A DNA stretch of 27,121 bases, from positions 1 through 27,121 of IMG/VR virus record IMGVR_UViG_3300004807_000102. One strand, written 5' to 3'. Below the pieces are notes generated by a model. The model searched no databases. It saw nothing but the letters and a program-made list of their open reading frames with translations, and had not been told where the DNA came from. Source of the DNA: a virus. Positions 1 to 5,907 of the stretch are shown here, piece after piece (position 1 is the first letter of the stretch; every line of letters starts with the position of its first letter). A program made the translations under genes and the position numbers.

Positions 1-132
1 AGTTACAATAGTCACAGGAATCTTCAAGTGCTTTGCAACACGGTCAGCCGCCATCACTGCCATATCAAAATAGATATGGTTTTCGTTATCAAACGCAGCA
101 ATAAGGCAACCAATATTAGAGTTGACGGGCAT
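1..132 (-). CDS. Partial gene, possibly glycosyltransferase-like (N-terminal 44 residues)
   Basis: An open frame starts at ATG 130-132 and runs off the left edge of the window. It begins MPVNSNIGCLIAAF and continues through FDMAVMAADRVAKHL to KIPVTIVT. A short beta strand, a helix rich in Ala and Arg/Lys, then a second strand ending IPVTIVT resembles the first unit of nucleotide-sugar glycosyltransferases found in phages, where the pattern is 'AVRLAESLRKH..IPVTLVTD'. This is recognition of a pattern only, and the catalytic DxD region lies outside the window. The start overlaps the last 17 bases of the preceding gene (116..463), which suggests translational coupling. The only upstream Shine-Dalgarno-like sequence is a weak AAAGA. 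That the frame is coding is fairly likely; the function is a guess. Confidence 0.5.
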   Translation of the reverse strand, partial: MPVNSNIGCLIAAFDNENHIYFDMAVMAADRVAKHLKIPVTIVT

Positions 133-463
133 TACGAATCTTTGTAAACTCTTCGTATTCTGCGGCAAACTCGTTCATGACTTCCCACCAACGACGCTGA
201 CAAATTTCTAATAGTTCATACGCAATAACTTTAACTGGAACATCATATGCATCCATCATATAAATTTTTCCATCAAAATCTGGTGAAACATATGGACTTG
301 GTATCCATGCATGTAAGAAAGCAATAAGTTCTTGGGTCACAATAAACATACCGCCATTATAATTCACGGTCATTCGTGATTCAATAGCAGTATTGATATT
401 TTGTTTTGCCAGTTCACGGTCATACGCTACTCTGGCTGCATCACGCAATTCTTCTGTGTTCAT
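116..463 (-). CDS. Small hypothetical phage protein, 115 aa
   Basis: I do not recognise this protein with certainty. It is acidic and soluble, with no signal peptide or membrane segment. Residues 1-30 look like a charged helix (MNTEELRDAARVAYDRELAK). Residues 32-60 read as short strands (MTVNYNGGMFIVTQELIAFL). The C-terminal third is helical and charged (ELLEICQRRWWEVMNEFAAEY). The ATG at 461-463 has no Shine-Dalgarno sequence before it. A perfect sigma70-type promoter places the transcription start at about this ATG, so a leaderless message is possible. An alternative start is Met32, but no good ribosome binding site precedes it either, and residues 1-31 look like genuine protein. The 3' end overlaps the next gene by 17 bases. 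Its promoter differs from those of the structural genes, so it may not be a virion part. Confidence 0.75.
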   Translation of the reverse strand: MNTEELRDAARVAYDRELAKQNINTAIESRMTVNYNGGMFIVTQELIAFLHAWIPSPYVSPDFDGKIYMMDAYDVPVKVIAYELLEICQRRWWEVMNEFAAEYEEFTKIRNARQL

Positions 464-469
464 AAGAGA

Positions 470-498
470 ATTATAACAGACTAGTTAAGTGTTGTCAA
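470..498 (-). promoter_or_regulatory. Consensus sigma70 promoter for the 115-aa gene
   Basis: On the minus strand, TTGACA (498-493) and TATAAT (475-470) are separated by exactly 17 bases. TG precedes the -10 hexamer with one base between, which is an extended -10 element. Both hexamers are perfect consensus. Six bases (TCTCTT) separate the -10 box from the ATG at 463, so initiation is expected at or within a base or two of that ATG. The whole element fits in the 41-base gap after the stop codon of 505..1392. Confidence 0.8.
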
Positions 499-504
499 AT
501 AATA

Positions 505-1392
505 TTAGGCTTGAGTATTAACCGTATTTGTAACAGTTGGGGTTCCCCAAGTATTAGTAATATAAGTTGTTTCTGGATAACCAATATTTATTGAGGCATT
601 GGTTGAACCAGTATTTGTATAACCAAATGCATTGGTATCATTATCTGTAAATGTTAGGGTTGCAGTAATAGTTCCACTACCGTTATAACTAAATTTCAAA
701 TCAATAGAGTTAGCATTATAGTTAGCATTACCAGTACCAGTTTCTGTCATTGTGAAAAATGAGGTCGGTGTTGAAGTTAAGTTAAAGTATCCACTTCCAC
801 TCAAATAAGTTCCACGAGTATATGTTCCAACAGTTCCTTGATGTGAAAATGCTATTGCGAGCAATGTAGTGGCATTATAACCAGTATTAACAAAGCTATT
901 CCAAGTTGCAGGTGTAATTGTATTGCCGTTTGAAACGACTTGAATATATCCGCCAGCATTGAAGAAATATCGTGCTTGTGCATCACTACCAAACGCAATA
1001 GTCCAAGTTTTTACACTACTTGTATGCCAAGAAGAACTATTACTTGTTGAAGCGTAATTTGTAACACTATTGGTATAAGTTGTAAAACGATTGTTTTGCA
1101 AACTTGTGATAGCAGTATCAACTGCACTCAAATATGTGATAATACTACCCGATGTTGGTTGTGCAGGAATACCAGTAGTATTGTTAAACTGATGTTGTTG
1201 CATGCTCTGCATACGAGCAATGAGTGTAGCCCAATCAGTTGCAGGAACAATAGAGCCAGCAGAATTAGTAGCGACAGTTGTGGATTGTCCATAACCATAG
1301 TTACCAGAACCCGTTCCCCACAACTGATTAACACTCGCTACACGAGTATTAAAGTCACTTGCTTGAATTAGTCCACCACTTGCATAAGTCAT
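505..1392 (-). CDS. Phage tail/virion structural protein, 295 aa
   Basis: The protein is rich in Thr, Ser, Asn and Gly, as expected for a beta-structured phage fibre or tail protein. The N-terminal part (about residues 1-70) reads 'GGLIQASDFN', 'WGTGSGNYGYGQ', 'W..LIARMQSM.QHQ'. The middle contains SSSWHTSSV, 'WTIAFGSDAQARYFFNAGGYI' at about 130-150. I recognise this arrangement from virion proteins of T4-like marine phages, where the 'ARYFFNAGG' motif is characteristic, but I know no experimentally assigned function. The C-terminal half (about 190-295) is a beta-rich, low-complexity segment. There is no signal peptide or membrane segment. An AATAAATA late-promoter-like site lies 19 bases upstream of the ATG, and GTGGGAA can serve as ribosome binding site. 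The gene closes the run of structural genes, and a host-type promoter follows it. Confidence 0.8.
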   Translation of the reverse strand: MTYASGGLIQASDFNTRVASVNQLWGTGSGNYGYGQSTTVATNSAGSIVPATDWATLIARMQSMQQHQFNNTTGIPAQPTSGSIITYLSAVDTAITSLQNNRFTTYTNSVTNYASTSNSSSWHTSSVKTWTIAFGSDAQARYFFNAGGYIQVVSNGNTITPATWNSFVNTGYNATTLLAIAFSHQGTVGTYTRGTYLSGSGYFNLTSTPTSFFTMTETGTGNANYNANSIDLKFSYNGSGTITATLTFTDNDTNAFGYTNTGSTNASINIGYPETTYITNTWGTPTVTNTVNTQA

Positions 1393-1411
1393 TGTTTAGT
1401 TCCCACACTTC

Positions 1412-1419
1412 TATTTATT
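1412..1419 (-). promoter_or_regulatory. Candidate T4-type late promoter for the 295-aa gene
   Basis: AATAAATA on the minus strand differs by one base from the T4 late consensus TATAAATA. It overlaps the stop codon of 1415..1813 and ends 19 bases before the ATG at 1390-1392. The same motif at a similar distance precedes three other genes here. Confidence 0.5.
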
Positions 1420-1813
1420 TAACGCCGACAGCAACTTCAATAATTTGAATACTGCTATCTGCAATGTCAGCCATTGCCTTACCAAGAATACAACCATGAA
1501 CAAACAGGGATGGGTCTAACTTTTGACCAACGCCTACCTCATCGCTTGTTACAACACAATCACCTTTGGCAATCGGTCCACGTACTTGAACACCAACACG
1601 ACCAATTACTGCATATGTTTCACAGGAAAAATAACCAAAGTTAGTTAGTACAAGTTCTGGATCACCTGTTTGATCAATTGCGACGCCAGCAACTCGTGGA
1701 TCATGTGATTGCGTGCTTAGTTCAATATCACGGTCGCCACCAAATACCACAATGCTGTTTTGTGGAATTTCTGTGCCATCTTCTTTATAAAATGATACTG
1801 CTACTACTGACAC
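1415..1813 (-). CDS. Free-standing copy of a fibre C-terminal domain, 132 aa
   Basis: Nearly the whole protein aligns with the C-terminal 110-120 residues of the neighbouring fibre protein (1824..3005). Shared elements in order are 'VV.GG', 'ST.SHD.RV.GV', 'GRV.V.V.GP..KGDC', 'SD..GVG.KLD', 'GCI.GK' and 'EV.VG'. It lacks the N-terminal module, the shaft and the TTAKYADLAE motif seen in the two full-length paralogues. It also lacks the 'PAYLMNS' segment, having 'DPELVLTNFGYF' there. The start is GTG (1811-1813), supported by a strong AAGGAA six bases upstream that overlaps the stop codon of 1824..3005, so the two genes are probably co-translated. It may pair with, cap or chaperone the C-termini of the fibre proteins; that role is inference. 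I judge it a real gene because the conserved residues are intact. Confidence 0.85.
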   Translation of the reverse strand: MSVVAVSFYKEDGTEIPQNSIVVFGGDRDIELSTQSHDPRVAGVAIDQTGDPELVLTNFGYFSCETYAVIGRVGVQVRGPIAKGDCVVTSDEVGVGQKLDPSLFVHGCILGKAMADIADSSIQIIEVAVGVK

Positions 1814-1819
1814 AACTAA

Positions 1820-1825
1820 TTCCTT
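1820..1825 (-). promoter_or_regulatory. Strong ribosome binding site deciding a GTG start
   Basis: AAGGAA on the minus strand lies six bases before GTG 1813-1811 and overlaps the TAA stop (1826-1824) of the upstream fibre gene. It is the reason for choosing the GTG as the start of the 132-residue protein and implies stop-start coupling. Confidence 0.7.
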
Positions 1826-3005
1826 ATCTAATACCGATTACTACTTCTACTAACTTAATGCTATCATCATCAATACTATCAAGTGTTTTTCCAACAATGC
1901 AACCAGGCGTATACTTAAACATATCTAGTTTTTCACCAACACCAGCAATATCGCTGCTAACAATACAATCACCTTTATTCACTGGACCTTTAACACGAAC
2001 AGGTACACGACCAGTTAAAGCAATAGCACTTCCAATATCACTTATTGTGCTATTCATAAGATAAGCAGGATTTTTAGACATAACACCAATTACACGAGAA
2101 TCATGTGATCTAGTAGAAACGGTTACTTCTTCACTTCCGCCAATTACCATAATATCATTAGGACCAGCAATTGTATCTGAAATATAATTTTCAGCCAAGT
2201 CAGCATATTTTGCAGTAGTAGATACACCACTAAAGGTCGTACCAACAAAATTTGCAGCATAGATATTATTAAAATATTGACTACTAGTGCCGCCAATATT
2301 AATGCTTGCGTTGCTGCTTGGAACAATTGCTCCGCTTACTGTTAAACTTGTTAACGTACCAACACTTGTAATATATGGTTGAGCATTTGTTAAAATTTGT
2401 CCAGTTACAGGTGGTGCACCTGTAAAAATATTTGTACTAACATTATAACCAGGTTGAACGGTTGTAAATCCACTTATATTTGTAACAGGAGTAAAAGTAG
2501 CACTTCCGCTCAAAATACCTATAATAGTATTACCAATATAAAAAGCAAGAACTGTTGGCGAACCACCACCAACCGCTGGTATGCTTAATGCAGACGCTGT
2601 GGTTTTTTGTTGTGATGCAGTATATGTAGGACCAACTATAACCCATGCACTGCCAGTATAAACATTTATTTGCTGATTTGTTGTATCATACCACAAATCA
2701 CCCTGTATTCCATTAGTAGGCGCAGTAGTTGAACTTGTAATACTGCCAATACTTCGCCAAGCAGCACCATTATAAATTTGTAGCAAACTTGTTCCATAAT
2801 TGTACCACAACTGTCCAGTAACAGGATTAGTTGGTGCCCCAGAACCTGCAAAATTTTGCAAAAGATTAACTAAATCTTGTTGTAATAATTGACCATAGTT
2901 TGGATAATTTTTACCAACCAAGGTTAAACTGGTGCTATTATCAGATACGCCCTGTTGAATGTTTATAGGAGCAGCTTGGTTTGCAACTGTAATTGTATAA
3001 GTCAT
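1824..3005 (-). CDS. Fibre-like virion protein with KYADLAE C-terminal domain, 393 aa
   Basis: The N-terminal module (about residues 1-95) has 'STSLTLVGKNYPNYGQLL', 'LVNLLQNFA' and 'GQLWYN', shared with the two fibre paralogues upstream. A second 'GDLWYDTTNQQINVYTG' unit follows at about 100-125. The middle is a beta-rich shaft, including 'TNAQPYITSVGTLTSL', also present in 3045..4241. From about residue 230 come 'ASINIGGTSSQYFNNIYA' and 'TTAKYADLAENY'. The C-terminal module holds 'SHDSRVIGV', 'NPAYLMNS', 'GRVPVRVKGPVNKGDC' and 'GCIVGK'. This C-terminal family is common at the ends of phage fibre and adhesin proteins, where I take it to be an assembly or tip domain. A GATAAATA site lies 22 bases before the ATG, with GGTGAT as a possible ribosome binding site. 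Likely part of a baseplate-attached fibre; the exact role is inferred. Confidence 0.85.
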   Translation of the reverse strand: MTYTITVANQAAPINIQQGVSDNSTSLTLVGKNYPNYGQLLQQDLVNLLQNFAGSGAPTNPVTGQLWYNYGTSLLQIYNGAAWRSIGSITSSTTAPTNGIQGDLWYDTTNQQINVYTGSAWVIVGPTYTASQQKTTASALSIPAVGGGSPTVLAFYIGNTIIGILSGSATFTPVTNISGFTTVQPGYNVSTNIFTGAPPVTGQILTNAQPYITSVGTLTSLTVSGAIVPSSNASINIGGTSSQYFNNIYAANFVGTTFSGVSTTAKYADLAENYISDTIAGPNDIMVIGGSEEVTVSTRSHDSRVIGVMSKNPAYLMNSTISDIGSAIALTGRVPVRVKGPVNKGDCIVSSDIAGVGEKLDMFKYTPGCIVGKTLDSIDDDSIKLVEVVIGIR

Positions 3006-3028
3006 GTTATCACCACATTAATAAAAGT

Positions 3029-3036
3029 ATTTATCA
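3029..3036 (-). promoter_or_regulatory. Candidate T4-type late promoter for the 393-aa fibre gene
   Basis: GATAAATA on the minus strand, one base from TATAAATA. It lies in the 39-base gap between two genes and ends 22 bases before the ATG (3005-3003). Confidence 0.55.
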
Positions 3037-3044
3037 AACCAAAC

Positions 3045-4241
3045 TTATATTATGATTGCTTCAATCAGACCTATGCCGCTATCACTGTAATCTTCTAATG
3101 CAATACCAAACATCCACTGGGAATCATCAGTTTGAGCGACAGCAAGACCATGTGCTGTTCCAATAAGTGATTGTCCTTTTGTAACTGGACCAACAACTTT
3201 AACAGGAACACGTCCCTTAAGTGCCACATAAACGCCACCATCAAGGTCGCTGTTCATTTTGTAAGCAGGATAAGCAGATATAACACCAATTGCACGAACT
3301 TTTGCACCACTGTGTTTAGTAATTTCTGCTGCACCACCAACCATCATAACAGTGCCAACATCATAATCAGCATCAGGTAAATATTTTTCTGCTAAGTCGG
3401 CATATTTTGCGGTAGTACTAGTTCCAAGAAAGTTTACTGCATATACGTTATTCCAATACCCAGAACCTGTGCTGCCAAGATTTAGGCTTGCATTTGCACT
3501 TGGCACAACACTTACTGCCACAGCACCAAGATAACTTGCAACATTAGAATTGCCATAATTTGAACTTACAAACGGTGTGCCATTTGCAAAATAGTATGCA
3601 CTGCTATATGTTGCAGTATTTGCTATGTGGTTTGCGCCATAAACGTTTGCAGTTTGTGCTGTAATATTACCACTGCTTGAAATCGATGACAAAGTTCCAA
3701 CGCTTGTAATATATGGTTGTGCATTTGTCGCAATAACACCATAATGTGAGCTACCAACATTACCAACTACATTAGCGTTGATAGTAGGTGAAGCAATAGT
3801 ACCTTGTGAATTAATAGTACTCGTAGTTGTTATTGTAGTAAATGCACCACTATTTGGTGTATTAGCACCAATTGCGCCAGTAAGATAACCACTTACTTGC
3901 CCACCGTTACTTGCCGTGAGGCTACTAAATGCAACTGCACCATTAACTGTCAAACTGCCTAATGCACCATAAACTGTGCGCCAAGTAGTTCCATCATAAA
4001 CATTGAGATATTTGAATGTGTTATCCCACCATAGCTGACCTTGTACAGGATTTGGTGGATAGTTGCCAGCACTATTACTAAAATTTTCTAGAAGATAAAC
4101 AAAATTTTCATTTAAAGCGGTGCCATAATTAGTTAATGCATGACCTATAAGTGTCAAACTTGTTGCACTTGAATTAGCAGTTCCATCTGCAACTGTTGCT
4201 AACGAAGAACCGTTATAGTGATTTATTATATATGCCGTCAT
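3045..4241 (-). CDS. Fibre-like virion protein with KYADLAE C-terminal domain, 398 aa
   Basis: A paralogue of 1824..3005. The N-terminal module (about 1-95) has 'SSATSLTLIGHALTNYG', 'LNENFVYLLENFSN', 'GQLWWDNTFKYLNVYDG'. The shaft (about 95-260) is rich in Thr, Ser, Asn and Gly, and includes 'TNAQPYITSVGTLSSI'. The C-terminal part starts with 'ASLNLGSTGSGYWNNVYA' and 'STTAKYADLAEKY' (about 265-290). It continues with 'GTVMMVGG', 'AYKMNSDLDGGVYVALKGR' and 'GPVTKGQ', and ends 'GLIEAIII'. The C-terminal domain is diverged from that of 1824..3005, for example KGQSLIG instead of KGDCIVS and no Cys pair. Two ATGs occur in the leader. The first is followed by only one codon and a stop (ATG-CAA-TGA), and the TGA overlaps the ATG of this gene. 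A CATAAATA site lies 20 bases upstream. It is probably an adhesin or short fibre on the baseplate. Confidence 0.85.
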   Translation of the reverse strand: MTAYIINHYNGSSLATVADGTANSSATSLTLIGHALTNYGTALNENFVYLLENFSNSAGNYPPNPVQGQLWWDNTFKYLNVYDGTTWRTVYGALGSLTVNGAVAFSSLTASNGGQVSGYLTGAIGANTPNSGAFTTITTTSTINSQGTIASPTINANVVGNVGSSHYGVIATNAQPYITSVGTLSSISSSGNITAQTANVYGANHIANTATYSSAYYFANGTPFVSSNYGNSNVASYLGAVAVSVVPSANASLNLGSTGSGYWNNVYAVNFLGTSTTAKYADLAEKYLPDADYDVGTVMMVGGAAEITKHSGAKVRAIGVISAYPAYKMNSDLDGGVYVALKGRVPVKVVGPVTKGQSLIGTAHGLAVAQTDDSQWMFGIALEDYSDSGIGLIEAIII

Positions 4242-4261
4242 TGCATTTGAATCCCACTAAC

Positions 4262-4269
4262 TATTTATG
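4262..4269 (-). promoter_or_regulatory. Candidate T4-type late promoter for the 398-aa fibre gene
   Basis: CATAAATA on the minus strand, one base from TATAAATA. It lies in the 31-base gap between the two fibre genes and ends 20 bases before the ATG at 4241-4239. Confidence 0.55.
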
Positions 4270-4272
4270 GGT

Positions 4273-5223
4273 TTAACCAACTAAACGAATACCCATATTA
4301 CAGTTTTGATTGCTTATCTGACCACCAGTGTCTGTTGCAAATACTAATTGCAGATAATCACCAGCATTGCAGCTTATGTATCCACTTGCATGAAGTGGAA
4401 TAACTGTATTATCGCTTGTTCCACTAACAGTATTAGCATTTACTGATTTACAATTTATACCGCTATCGCTTTGATTTTTGTTCCACGTCAACAAATGTGT
4501 TATATTTGCATAGGCTGAGTTTGGATTGCCAAGTGCTATAACACTACCAGTAACATGATATATACCACTTACAGGACATGTAAACACACCAGTTGTAGTA
4601 TTCATATAACCACCAATATTACAAAGGGTATTTGTAGGAATAAATGGATTTGGTGTTGTTAAACCACTTCCAACAAAATTTCCACCTGTTAAACCTGTTC
4701 CGCTGTAGACAGGATTATATGGTGTATTAACTCTACCATAAGCGTCTACAATCAATAAATTATTACCACCTATTTGAACTATAAAACTATTAGTGCCACT
4801 TACACGATTTAAACCATCATTTGATGTAAGTGGACCGATTGTAATCCACTTTAAATCATCATACATTTTTAGCTGTTGGTTTACTCCATCCCACCACAAA
4901 TCATAAATTTGTGGACTTGATGGTGTTGTATCACTAAAAATAATATTTGGCAAGTTTTGCCAATAATTTGAATTGGTTCCACCTCGATAAAATTTCAATG
5001 CATTATTAGCACTATCATACCATATTTGTCCAACAAGCGGAGAATTAGGTGCAGTTGGATTAGAAAAATTTTCAAGCATTTGTACCAAATTTGTATTAAG
5101 CAACTGCCCATATGTTGGAAAATTTTTTCCTATAAGTGTAATACTGCTTGCGCTAGTATTAACTGTACCATCTGCAATAGTTGCTAGTGCCGCTCCATCA
5201 GTAAGATTTATATAAAATGTCAT
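4273..5223 (-). CDS. Fibre-like virion protein with C1q-like C-terminal domain, 316 aa
   Basis: The N-terminal module (about 1-95) matches the two paralogues downstream: 'SASSITLIGKNFPTYGQLLN', 'LVQMLENFSN', 'GQIWYDSANNALKFYRG'. A second 'DLWWDGVNQQLKMYDDLKW' unit follows at about 105-130. The C-terminal 115 residues differ from the paralogues. They read 'CNIGGYMNTTTGVFTCPVSG', then 'IYHVTGSV', 'HLLTWNKNQ', 'IPLHASGYISCNAGDYLQLV' and a final 'NMGIRLVG'. This is the pattern of the C1q/TNF-like jelly roll (G.FTCPVSGIYH, then GD.L.LV), a fold used in trimeric receptor-binding tips. It therefore probably binds a host surface ligand as a trimer; that is inference from fold. The ATG is three bases after the stop of 5227..5907, with only a weak AGG before it, suggesting coupled translation. 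Confidence 0.85.
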   Translation of the reverse strand: MTFYINLTDGAALATIADGTVNTSASSITLIGKNFPTYGQLLNTNLVQMLENFSNPTAPNSPLVGQIWYDSANNALKFYRGGTNSNYWQNLPNIIFSDTTPSSPQIYDLWWDGVNQQLKMYDDLKWITIGPLTSNDGLNRVSGTNSFIVQIGGNNLLIVDAYGRVNTPYNPVYSGTGLTGGNFVGSGLTTPNPFIPTNTLCNIGGYMNTTTGVFTCPVSGIYHVTGSVIALGNPNSAYANITHLLTWNKNQSDSGINCKSVNANTVSGTSDNTVIPLHASGYISCNAGDYLQLVFATDTGGQISNQNCNMGIRLVG

Positions 5224-5226
5224 CGG

Positions 5227-5907
5227 TTACGCCTGTGAAGTTAAATTGGTTAAGGTTTGAATACGAACAGTATAATCAATTTGAATTAAACGGTTTAGAC
5301 TTTTTTGAATTGGGTGAAAAATAACATGCGTAATTAAATTACCAGCATCAACTGTGTTACCATTCCAAACTTTAAGACCAAGTTCGTCAAAAACAAAAGT
5401 ATCATTAAAATTAGTTGTATTATCAAAAGCTTGTTGTCCACTAGGTTCGCCATAATCTAGTGTACATGTTACAAAAATATCACTATAAACAGTTCCAGTA
5501 GTATGGCGAATCTGTATATTATTTCTAGTAGGGTCTAAATTATAAACACTGTTTGGATCAACTACCTTATAATAAGTTTGATTATACAGGGCACTATTGC
5601 TGCCGCTTGTATTTGTTGGAAGATATGTAATAACACCAGTTGGGTCTACACTGGTTCCGCCATTGCCAAACGCCATTTCACTAATCCAACCCTGTCCGCC
5701 ATTACTCATTGCATTAGCTATTGCTAATGAAAAATTTTCATAATGAATTGCATTACGTTTATTAAGTAATACTTCTCCAGTATTTGGATCATGTATTTTA
5801 ATATGTCCCTGCAATAATAAACCGCTAGTTTCATTTGGTTTGTTCATTTTTTTGTTTCCATTAGATTCATTTGTATTTATTGGTTTTTTATCCGCAGTTT
5901 TATTCAT
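5227..5907 (-). CDS. Conserved-type virion/baseplate-associated protein, 226 aa
   Basis: The first 28 residues are Lys/Asn-rich and probably disordered. The globular part begins at 'LLLQGHIKIHDPNTGEVLL', followed by 'NAIHYENFSLAIANAMSNG', 'EMAFGNGGTSVDPTGVI', 'VTCTLDYGEP', 'FVFDELGLKVW' and 'LITHVIFHPIQKSLNRL'. I recognise this arrangement from structural proteins of T4-like marine phages but cannot give it a T4 gene number; gp8 is one possibility I cannot support. Its ATG (5907-5905) overlaps the stop of the 5088-residue gene by one base (TAATG), with AAGAGAA just upstream, so translation is probably coupled. Met21 (5847-5845) is an alternative start, preceded by TGGAAAC and by an AATAAATA site inside the coding sequence. 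A shorter form lacking the disordered leader is therefore possible. Confidence 0.8.
   Translation of the reverse strand: MNKTADKKPINTNESNGNKKMNKPNETSGLLLQGHIKIHDPNTGEVLLNKRNAIHYENFSLAIANAMSNGGQGWISEMAFGNGGTSVDPTGVITYLPTNTSGSNSALYNQTYYKVVDPNSVYNLDPTRNNIQIRHTTGTVYSDIFVTCTLDYGEPSGQQAFDNTTNFNDTFVFDELGLKVWNGNTVDAGNLITHVIFHPIQKSLNRLIQIDYTVRIQTLTNLTSQA
5874..5881 (-). promoter_or_regulatory. Possible internal late promoter in the 226-aa gene
   Basis: AATAAATA on the minus strand lies within codons 9 to 12 of the gene and 26 bases before Met21. In an AT-rich genome this can occur by chance; the distance to a plausible second start makes it worth recording. Confidence 0.25.

Noticed and set aside
464-504. 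Rho-independent terminator after the structural genes
   Set aside because: The gap has no GC-rich hairpin followed by a T run; it is filled by the promoter.
1096-2064. Plus-strand frames of 91 and 128 codons opposite the 295-aa, 132-aa and fibre genes
   Set aside because: They lie antisense to well-supported genes, have Cys/Ile/Ser-rich compositions typical of shadow frames, and show no family motif or ribosome binding site.
4273-5223. Diversity-generating retroelement target in the fibre tip
   Set aside because: No reverse transcriptase, template repeat or adenine-biased variable region is visible, and the tip looks C1q-like and not C-type-lectin-like.
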